A stretch of DNA of 6,927 bases from SABY01 sp964612515 (GTDB lineage Bacteria > Bacteroidota > Bacteroidia > Bacteroidales > 4484-276), in contig CAZTCX010000190.1 of assembly GCA_964612515.1 (NCBI GenBank), forward strand, positions 1 through 6,927. The letters are read 5' to 3'. Under the pieces are notes generated by a model. The model was not told where the DNA came from, made no database searches, and saw only the letters and a list, made by a program, of their open reading frames with translations. Shown piece after piece: positions 1 to 6,229 of this stretch (position 1 is its first letter; each line of letters starts with the position of its first letter). The translations under genes were made by a program, and so were the position numbers.

Positions 1-24
1 TCTTGTGAATAATTGGAATGCAAT

Positions 25-51
25 AGATTCCTCCTTTCAGTCGGAATGACA
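25..51 (+). repeat. Dispersed AATGACA-ending repeat, copy 1
   Basis: This 27-base segment begins AGATTCCTC and ends CGGAATGACA. It matches the inverted copy at 128-154 at 18 of 27 positions without gaps, with both ends (AGATT and AATGACA) identical. Short repeats of this type, related to GTCATT...GA..G.AG.GA..AATCT, are from memory frequent between genes in Bacteroidota. What they do is not known to me. The copy number in this genome cannot be judged from the window. Confidence 0.65.
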
Positions 52-70
52 CGATCGGTGCGGGTAGAGG

Positions 71-111
71 GGGAGGAAGGTTTGGGCGCTTCGCGCCCAA
101 ACCTTCCTCCC
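71..111. repeat. Perfect 19-bp inverted repeat (hairpin), 3-nt loop
   Basis: The left arm at 71-89 (GGGAGGAAGGTTTGGGCGC) and the right arm at 93-111 are exact reverse complements around a TTC loop at 90-92. In RNA the stem could extend to 68-114 with two G-U pairs and one A-U pair. It lies almost centrally between repeat copies 1 and 2. Only three T residues follow on the + strand and no T-run follows on the other strand, so it is not a typical intrinsic terminator. It may be the core of a palindromic repeat element or a transcript-end stabilising hairpin. Confidence 0.9.
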
Positions 112-127
112 TTTAGTTAAAGCCCGT

Positions 128-154
128 TGTCATTTTGAGCGTAGCGAAAAATCT
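128..154 (-). repeat. Dispersed AATGACA-ending repeat, copy 2 (inverted)
   Basis: Read on the minus strand this begins AGATTTTTCG and ends AAAATGACA. It is 27 bases long and aligns without gaps to copy 1 at 25-51 (18 of 27 identical). The + strand form, GTCATTTTGAGCGTAGCG, is the recognisable Bacteroidota intergenic motif. Its outer end also forms the left side of a bulged 10-bp hairpin that continues to base 170. Confidence 0.65.
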
Positions 155-291
155 ATCTTTTCGCCGCTACCCCTGTTAATGACACCGCAGCAAAGACTTT
201 CAACAATCTCAAAAAACCAGGATTATTAACTCATAACTTTAGAGCTATGAAAACGATTCTGTCATATCGTTATGTGTACCATTTTTTGGGG

Positions 292-311
292 TCTTCTCAC
301 TCAGAATGACA
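292..311 (+). repeat. Dispersed AATGACA-ending repeat, copy 3 (partial)
   Basis: The segment TCTTCTCACTCAGAATGACA has the same 3' end as copy 1 and the same orientation. Its 5' end is shortened or diverged: the AGATT start is replaced by a run of T and G. It sits about 140 bases beyond copy 2 and has no inverted partner in the window. Confidence 0.55.
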
Positions 312-643
312 AGACATTAGGTTTTTTGGGAGGGATAGCCTTTGGCTTTCTGATCCGCCAACATGCGGCGAAGAATCAATTGTTTTTAACGGACAACAAT
401 TACACCTATTAATAAGGTGTGATGGTACCACAAAAAATAAAATAAAATTTCTTTGCTGTCGAATGAAACTTTTGTATTTTAGCCGATACTTTAAAACAAA
501 CTTTAATAGCAAATGGTTACCGATACAAAAATACCGCTGCTCCTGTCAGGCCTGCATCCTGCCGTTTGCTTTAGCATCGCCCCTTTGAGCGATCCAATTT
601 CAGCCGCCTGGCTTTTTCCCGGTGAGGGGATGATACTAAGGAT

Positions 644-663
644 AGAAGAGAAGAGAAGAGAAG
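644..663 (+). repeat. (AGAAG)4 pentanucleotide tandem repeat
   Basis: Four exact copies of AGAAG are followed by a near-copy GGAAG at 664-668 that lacks only perfect phase. The tract is entirely purine on the + strand and lies about 130 bases upstream of the protease gene start at 792. A unit of five bases can change length by slippage. Whether this affects expression of the downstream gene cannot be told from the sequence. Confidence 0.85.
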
Positions 664-791
664 GAAGCAACCAGTGGGTTGAAATTTTTGAAGTTGGATT
701 TTCAAGGTTATTGTTCCCACCTTAAGATTGATGTATTATTTCCTTTATTTTCAACAAATTTTTTATTTACACAATCTTAAATACAATTACG

Positions 792-3318
792 ATGAAAAAC
801 AAATTCTCTTTAACTATGAAATTATCATTGGTAGTAGTGATCCTTTTTCTATTTACTAATAATTATCTCTCATCCCAAAATTTAGGACCTTGTGGATATG
901 TTGATCCACAAAGTACAAATGATTTCTACGGCCCGGGATGCGAAAATGTAAGTGATGCCTGGATCAATAAATACAGACCCCCGGGATACTGGATTCCTGA
1001 TGAAAACACACCTATAAAAACCATCTTGGTGAATTGGGTTATTTGCAGGGATGATAATGGTGAAAATGGATGGCAGGACATCCCTGAATTTCATCAACAG
1101 GTTGACCTGATGTTTACACATATCAATGAAAGATACAGCAATTCACAACCAAAAGGATACGCCCTAACCTGCGAGCCTTCCTACACACATGTTTATGATA
1201 CCAGAATCAGATTTGAACTGAACGAAATTATCTTTATCGATAAAACCAGCTTTAACTTATCTTGTACTGTCACAAATGATATGTTTGAATACCTTGAAAC
1301 CCATCACCCTGATTATAAGATAGCAATGAACCACTTCTTTACACAAAACCAGAACTGCCCCTATTGGGGGCGCTACGACAACAATTCTGTTTATAGTCAA
1401 TCATGGGTTCTTACAGCAGGGTCAATGTGGGATCCAACTGGTTGGTATGTTGTTTGGCCTGACCATATAGGGCACATCGTACATGAATATGGTCATGCTG
1501 TGGGACAACATCACACCTACGACGGAGAGCAAACCAATATTTCTCACTATGATTTTTTGGATGATGTTTTTGGTCTTTGTCCAGAGCCACTTATGATGAA
1601 CCCTGCTAATCCTTGTTTTGATGAGGGTGGGCTTCCATGTTCTCCAACGCCCGATCATATATGTTATTTACTTGGTAGTTGCTTTTTTCAATATTTCGAT
1701 CCACCCTATCCTCTGATGTCGGGAATGGAGGGCCCAAAAATAAAATATATAAGCCCAAAATCTGCAGGCAGAATGCACCGAGCCTTATCGTGTTATGAAA
1801 ATATCTTTCGGGTAGATAATATGTTCATGCACAAATACGTGAAAGAACAACATCCTTCCGAAGTGCCACTCACAATTACTGAAGATGAAACCTGGGACTT
1901 TGCCATTAAGATGTACCAGGATATTGTCATTACTGCCGAAAATACATTAAAAATTACCTGTGAGGTAAGAATGCCTCTTTCGGGTAAAATTATTGTTGAA
2001 CCGGGTGGCAAGTTGGTTGTCGATGGTGGCACGATAACCTGTGCTCATAATGGTTTCTGGGGCGGCATACAGGTATGGGGAGATGCTACAGCACATCAAT
2101 ACACCATCAATGGCCAATGTGCACAGGGCCAGGTCATCCTGAAAAACGGCGCAGTAATCGAAAATGCAAACGTTGGGATATTGCTTGGCAAGACCGATAG
2201 CAGCAGCGATGGTTATGATGACGACTTTGCCGGAGGAATCGTTAAGGTAGAAGGAAATCAAAGCACTGTAAATTACAGCGCCAGCATCATCAATTGCTTT
2301 AGTGGGGTTATTTTCAGGCCTTACCAAAATTTTAATCCGTTTTCATCCCAACTCGCTAACAACTTAAGCTATTTTTCAAATACACGCTTTGAAGCCAACG
2401 AAGACTATAACTCCACAACCTGGGTTGCCTATATGGCCAGACTGAATGGAGTAAACGGCATCAAATTTAATGGCTGTTCGTTCGAAAACAGCCAGAGCAA
2501 ATGGGGCGAGGGAATTAGTGCTATAGAATCTGGATTTGTGGTTAATGATTATTGCGCTGCTACTTCATTACCTCCTACAGGTTGCGACCCTGAGGATATT
2601 GTCCCGGCTTCTTTCACAAATTTTGCAAGGGCTGTAAGTGCAGCAAACTCTGGTAGCCACACAGTAAGTATTGCAAATGCTAATTTCTACAACAACAGCA
2701 TTGGCATTAAACTCACCGAGGTACAAAACGCCGCCATCATCTCCAACGAGTTCTACATAGCAGAGGCTACCGATTATGAGCAGGAACAATGCGGCCTAAG
2801 AGCCTCCGGCTATGGCATCTGGATGGATAACTGTACCGGCTTCGCCATCGAAGAAAACTACTTTACCAAAGCCACCGGTGCTCCGGCCGGAAATTACACC
2901 GGCATTTACGTAAACAGCACCCAGGCAGCCGATGAGATTTACAAAAACTATTTTGAAGGCCTTAGCTATGCCAATTATGCAGAGGGGAAAAATTGGTTGA
3001 ATCATAATACCTGGCAAGGCCTCGCCTACTACTGCAACGAAAACACCGGAAACTGGCAGGATATTACTGTAGCAGACATTCCTAATCAAGTTGATGGCAT
3101 ACAAAATCCAATTGGCTCGGATGACTTGCCGGCGGGCAATACTTTTTCTGATAATGCAAACTACAACATCTACAACAACGGGGCTTACTGGATCGGCTAT
3201 TTCTATTATGGCAACCCAGGTACACCTTACTATCCTGATGAAGTTTACCGCGTAATCCGTTCAGCGGTAACAGATAACCAAAACGAATGCCCGTCCCATT
3301 ATGGTGGTGGGGGTAGCG
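792..3318 (+). CDS. Secreted M43-like metzincin protease with beta-solenoid region (5' part, broken by gap)
   Basis: This is probably a zinc endopeptidase exported to the surface or medium. The product starts with a signal peptide (residues 1 to about 29, basic N-terminus, LSLVVVILFLF core). The ATG at 816 would also leave a usable signal peptide, but 792 has the typical A-rich leader. A metzincin zinc site, HEYGHAVGQHH, lies at residues 231-241: ligands H231, H235 and H241, catalytic E232, and G238. A likely Met-turn, LMSGM, lies at 308-312. The HExGHxxGxxHT(Y/F) form resembles MEROPS family M43 (cytophagalysin/pappalysin); the family assignment is inferred. Several Cys follow the site (LCPEP, PCFDE, PCSPT), suggesting disulfides. 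From about residue 385 a right-handed beta-helix-like region begins (GKIIVEPGGKLVVDGG) and runs to about 800. The reading frame is open into the Ns; the apparent stop at 3339-3341 lies beyond the gap and is an artefact. The gene continues at 3329. Confidence 0.87.
1482..1514 (+). other. Metzincin zinc-binding motif (HEXXHXXGXXH)
   Basis: The codons encode HEYGHAVGQHH, all five signature positions of the metzincin clan in order: three zinc-binding His, the general-base Glu and the turn Gly. The Met-turn candidate is 68 residues downstream (codon at 1716). No active-site residue is missing, so an active enzyme is expected. Confidence 0.9.
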
Positions 3319-3328
3319 NNNNNNNNNN
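3319..3328. other. Assembly gap (10 N) inside a gene
   Basis: Ten consecutive Ns follow a G-rich low-complexity stretch that encodes GGGGS. The left reading frame has codons starting at 3318 and the right one at 3329, which is 11 bases apart. For one continuous gene the missing length must therefore leave a remainder of 2 on division by 3; 10 does not fit. The Ns are best read as a scaffold placeholder of unknown true length. Confidence 0.95.
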
Positions 3329-4507
3329 GGCATCGAGCTAAGAAGTTTGGTTCTTTCGCCCGGTGAAAAACTGGAAACCGAACAGGCCTATGCTGGATAC
3401 CTGGCAGATTACAACAATGTAAAAGTTCTTTATAACAACCTGAAAGACGGTGGAAACACCGAGGCCACCCTCGAAGATGTAGAAAACTCATGGCCTGCTG
3501 ATATGTGGGAACTAAGGGCGGAACTACTCGGTAAAACGCCCCACCTCTCGATGGAAGTATTAAAAGCCACGGCGGACAAAACCGATGTATTGCCCGAAAG
3601 TATCATCTTCGAAATCATGGCAGCCAATCCTGATGAACTTAAAAAAGATGAACTGATCAAATACCTCGAGGACAAGGATAATCCTTTGCCCGGGTATATG
3701 ATCGATATTCTTGAACAGGTGGCTACAGGCACAACCTTTAAAACCGTCCTGCAAAAAGAAATGGCTCACTATAGCCGTTTAAAAACAAGGGCAGCCCATG
3801 ATATGATACGCAGTTTGCTTAACGACACCGTATCGAATACCGGCGAATTGCGCAACTGGCTCGACAATTTGGGAGGCAAGCGGGCTGATGAACAAATTAT
3901 TGCTTCCTATATTCAGGATGGCAATTACGCCGATGCGCTTGCACTGGCTGGCATGATGCCTGCACTTTACAACTATAGTGATAACGAATTGGCAGAGCAC
4001 GATTATTATAACGAAATGCTCGACCTACGCATTAATCTCTCCCAACAGGGCAGATCATTTTTTGATCTCGACAACACCGAAGTGTCCACCCTTGACTACA
4101 TTGCCAACAACAGCAAAGGAACAGGCGGGGCTCAGGCAAGAGGTATTTTGGAATCTGCTTATGGCTATGAGTTCTGCAATTGCCTGAACGTATCTGATAC
4201 CTCTGCTTTTAAAAGCAGTAGCAGTTTCGGTAGCGATTCCTTTAACCAGGCTTTCGGGGCTGAAATAGATGTGAAGCCGAATCCGGCCAGCGACTGGGTA
4301 TCCTTCAATTTCGTTTTACCCGATCACAAAGCGGAAGGGTACATCAAAGTTTCCGATGTTAGCGGTAAGATAGTAGAAACTTTCACCGTAAGCGGTAAGC
4401 AGGGTCAAAAGATTTGGGACACCCGCAAAACAGATCCAGGGATTTATTTATATATTTTCACAGTTAACGGGATTTCAATATCCGGTAAATTAATAATAAA
4501 CAAGTAA
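3329..4507 (+). CDS. 3' part of the secreted protease gene: alpha-helical module and T9SS type A sorting domain
   Basis: The frame is open from the first base after the gap (GIELRSLVLSPGEK...) and has no ATG near its left edge; the TTG at 3347 is the first nominal start. There is no signal peptide, so this is almost certainly the C-terminal continuation of the gene that starts at 792. About 280 residues are rich in predicted helices, for example PHLSMEVLKATADKTD and a TPR-like pair around IASYIQDGNYADALALAGMM. A CNC motif (YEFCNCLN) follows. I recall similar modules at the end of large Bacteroidota secreted proteins but know no function. The last 80 residues (from about 4265) form a T9SS type A sorting domain: VKPNPASDWVSF, WDTRKTDPGIYLY, and a basic end SGKLIINK. 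It would direct secretion through the outer membrane and surface attachment. A misjoin of two paralogous halves cannot be excluded. Confidence 0.85.
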   Translation, partial: GIELRSLVLSPGEKLETEQAYAGYLADYNNVKVLYNNLKDGGNTEATLEDVENSWPADMWELRAELLGKTPHLSMEVLKATADKTDVLPESIIFEIMAANPDELKKDELIKYLEDKDNPLPGYMIDILEQVATGTTFKTVLQKEMAHYSRLKTRAAHDMIRSLLNDTVSNTGELRNWLDNLGGKRADEQIIASYIQDGNYADALALAGMMPALYNYSDNELAEHDYYNEMLDLRINLSQQGRSFFDLDNTEVSTLDYIANNSKGTGGAQARGILESAYGYEFCNCLNVSDTSAFKSSSSFGSDSFNQAFGAEIDVKPNPASDWVSFNFVLPDHKAEGYIKVSDVSGKIVETFTVSGKQGQKIWDTRKTDPGIYLYIFTVNGISISGKLIINK

Positions 4508-4514
4508 TAAAAAC

Positions 4515-4554
4515 GGAGGATGGCCGAAAGGCTATCCTCCTAATTTTTTGTTTT
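4515..4554 (+). terminator. Intrinsic terminator, 11-bp stem with GAAA loop, possibly bidirectional
   Basis: The arms GGAGGATGGCC (4515-4525) and GGCTATCCTCC (4530-4540) pair over 11 positions, including one G-U, and close on a GAAA tetraloop (GNRA type). The run TTTTTTGTTTT at 4544-4554 follows. On the other strand the same hairpin is followed by GTTTTTATTAC, so it may stop transcription both ways. It starts eight bases after the stop codon of the upstream gene, and its T-run touches the ATG at 4555. Confidence 0.88.
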
Positions 4555-6180
4555 ATGAAAAAGGCAGTTATTTTATTACTAGCAGCGATTTCACCACTTA
4601 TACTGTTTTCGCAAAATTACCAGATAAATTGGCAAAAATGCCTTGGGGGAAGCGAACAAGACCAGGCTTATGATATTATTGCAATACCAGGAGGATATTT
4701 TATATTGGGTAACACAGAATCTACAGATGGGAATGTTTCTTTCAATCATGGATTTACCGATGGGTGGCTGATAAAAACCGATAACAACGGAAATATATTA
4801 TGGGAAAGAACATATGGGGGGAGTAGCGGTGATAATTTTGTGAGAATTTTCCCTACCGATAATTCACAGTATTATATACTTGGGGCTTCCAGGTCATCTG
4901 ATGGAGATGTTTCATTTGATCCTTATCTGGAGTCATGGGATAACTGGATATTAAAAATTGACATCGAAGGAAACATCATCTGGGATAAAATAGCAGGTGG
5001 GAGTGCAGGTGAGGTTCTTTGGACAGGAGATATTACAGAAGATGGTGGAATTGTAACTGTTGGCTGGACAAACTCAAATGATGGTGATATTAGTGTATTT
5101 TACGGTGGTCAGGATTCATGGATAACAAAAATTAATAGCGATGGCGAACTGGAATGGGATTTTACCATAGGAACAGATTTTATAGATGTAGGTCAGGCCA
5201 TCATACAAACTTCCGATGGAGGCTACCTGGTGGGCGGCAGTTCCATGTTGGGTGAAGGCGGAAACATCACCTGCGAACCACACAGCTCCATGGCCGATGC
5301 AATCTTAACAAAACTCGATGAAGACCGCAACATCGAATGGCAGCGTTGTTATGGAGGTAGTGAACACGATGGGATAACTGCTTTGGTAGAAGTTAGTGAT
5401 GGGTATGTATTTGGGGCATACACCAGTTCAAATGACGGTGATGTGTTCGGCTGGCATTCGGGGTACAATCATCTTGGTAACCCTGAAACTGACATGTGGA
5501 TTGTTAAGATTGACTTTGATGGTAATATTATCTGGCAGAATGCTTTGGGCGGCACAAAGTCTGACTCACCTTATAGAATATTTGAAGATTCATTTAATAG
5601 CATTTTTTCTTTTGGTGTTACCTATTCTAATGATGGCGATGTAAGTGGCAACCATTCATTGAATGAACATTATCCTGATATTTGGGTAGTAGAGTTAAAT
5701 AGCGATGGAGTGCTTATAGCCCAGCAATGTTTTGGAGGAGAAGGGAGAGAGGGGATTGAGAATGGTATTGTATTTAAAGATCGCAATCATTTTGTCATTG
5801 CTGGCCAAACCAATTACGGCCCTTCCTACGATGTAGGCTGCACACCCCATGGGGGCAATTATGATCGTGATATCTGGGTATTCGAGGTTAAAGATACTAC
5901 AGTGAGCGTGCAGGAGCCACTACTGGCCACAACAGGCATTACAGCCTACCCGAATCCTGCCCGGGATTATGTATGCTTTGAGCGCAAAGGCAAAGAAAAC
6001 AGCGGGCACCTGGCGATCAGTATCTACTCGGCAAGCGCCATCCCAGTAAAGGAGCTAACCCTCTATCCCGGCGAAACCATCAAGGTGTGGGACACCCGCA
6101 GCATACGGGCAGGCGTGTATTTCTACCGCAGCCTCAGGCAGGACGGAACAGTAGAGTATGGTAAAATCGTATTGGGATAA
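4555..6180 (+). CDS. Secreted seven-repeat beta-propeller protein with T9SS type A sorting domain
   Basis: This complete 541-residue protein has a signal peptide (MKKAVILLLAAISPLILFSQ), seven tandem repeats of 57-68 residues (about 26-447) and a type A sorting domain (462-541). Repeat starts are marked by W26, W83, W143, W201, W262 and W327, and A389 in the seventh. Each repeat follows the pattern W..-.-.GG...D....-.DGGY...G.T.SNDGDVS..H...D.W..K.D.DGNI.W. I recognise this as a common Bacteroidota family, probably a seven-bladed propeller, of unknown function; binding of a protein, sugar or surface is a guess. The sorting domain has YPNPARDYV, WDTRSIRAGVYFY and GKIVLG. It should exit through T9SS. 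There is no Shine-Dalgarno sequence; the start directly follows the terminator T-run. GC content rises sharply in the sorting domain and in repeat 4. Confidence 0.88.
   Translation: MKKAVILLLAAISPLILFSQNYQINWQKCLGGSEQDQAYDIIAIPGGYFILGNTESTDGNVSFNHGFTDGWLIKTDNNGNILWERTYGGSSGDNFVRIFPTDNSQYYILGASRSSDGDVSFDPYLESWDNWILKIDIEGNIIWDKIAGGSAGEVLWTGDITEDGGIVTVGWTNSNDGDISVFYGGQDSWITKINSDGELEWDFTIGTDFIDVGQAIIQTSDGGYLVGGSSMLGEGGNITCEPHSSMADAILTKLDEDRNIEWQRCYGGSEHDGITALVEVSDGYVFGAYTSSNDGDVFGWHSGYNHLGNPETDMWIVKIDFDGNIIWQNALGGTKSDSPYRIFEDSFNSIFSFGVTYSNDGDVSGNHSLNEHYPDIWVVELNSDGVLIAQQCFGGEGREGIENGIVFKDRNHFVIAGQTNYGPSYDVGCTPHGGNYDRDIWVFEVKDTTVSVQEPLLATTGITAYPNPARDYVCFERKGKENSGHLAISIYSASAIPVKELTLYPGETIKVWDTRSIRAGVYFYRSLRQDGTVEYGKIVLG
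4630..5895 (+). repeat. Seven tandem propeller repeats in the coding sequence
   Basis: Repeat boundaries by first codon are 4630, 4801, 4981, 5155, 5338, 5533 and 5719. The repeats share (D/N)x(D/N)GN(I/L)xW at the end of one blade and GG a few residues later. The loop motif S(N/T/S)DG(D/N)(V/I) occurs in repeats 1, 2, 3, 5 and 6. Repeats 4 and 7 depart from it and instead share a C-x-P-H tetrad (CEPH, CTPH). The similarity is clear in protein but not in long exact DNA runs, so the duplication is old. Confidence 0.85.
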
Positions 6181-6229
6181 CCTATATTTTTAAATACAGT
6201 ATTTATATTTAATTAAAAATTAATTTCAA

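Larger units (their letters stand above)
1..791. other. Intergenic region with dispersed repeats, no supported gene
   Basis: I find no convincing coding sequence here. The stretch holds three partial copies of a short dispersed repeat, a perfect long hairpin, an (AGAAG)4 tract and smaller inverted repeats. The smaller ones are 141-170 (GTAGC and GAAAA arms, 3-nt bulge), 378-401 (AATTGTT/AACAATT) and 402-420 (ACACCT/AGGTGT). A 70-codon + strand frame at 513-725 begins with ATG but has no recognisable domain, signal peptide or family resemblance, and it runs through the AGAAG tract, so I treat it as chance. The last ~70 bases before 792 are strongly A/T-rich, as is usual for a Bacteroidota leader. 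A weak promoter-like pair (TTTG at 687-690, then 18 bases, then TATTGTTC at 709-716) matches the Bacteroidota TTTG/TAnnTTTG pattern only in part, so I do not call it separately. Confidence 0.7.

Noticed and set aside
68..120. Intrinsic terminator at the long hairpin
   Set aside because: Only CTTTAG follows on the + strand and no T-run follows on the minus strand, so the usual release signal is missing.
25..311. CRISPR array suggested by three repeat copies
   Set aside because: Copies are diverged, one is inverted, and spacing is irregular (76 and 137 bases).
297..512. 71-codon minus-strand frame over the intergenic region
   Set aside because: It covers hairpins and a dispersed repeat copy, and its product has no recognisable features.
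513..725. 70-codon + strand frame beginning MVTDTKIPLLL
   Set aside because: No signal peptide, domain or family resemblance. It crosses a simple repeat tract and lies in a repeat-rich intergenic region, so it is probably a chance frame.
1947..2327. 126-codon minus-strand frame opposite the protease gene
   Set aside because: It is antisense to a well-supported coding sequence and has no domain or signal of its own.
3347..3349. TTG as the true start of a separate 386-residue protein
   Set aside because: The frame is open upstream to the gap and there is no signal peptide despite a T9SS sorting domain, which requires export first. Continuation of the upstream gene fits better.
4520..4543. Seven-codon frame ATG...TAA inside the terminator hairpin, preceded by GGAGG
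   Set aside because: GGAGG touches the ATG with no spacing and is the hairpin arm; the frame is explained by the stem sequence, and this phylum rarely uses such sites.
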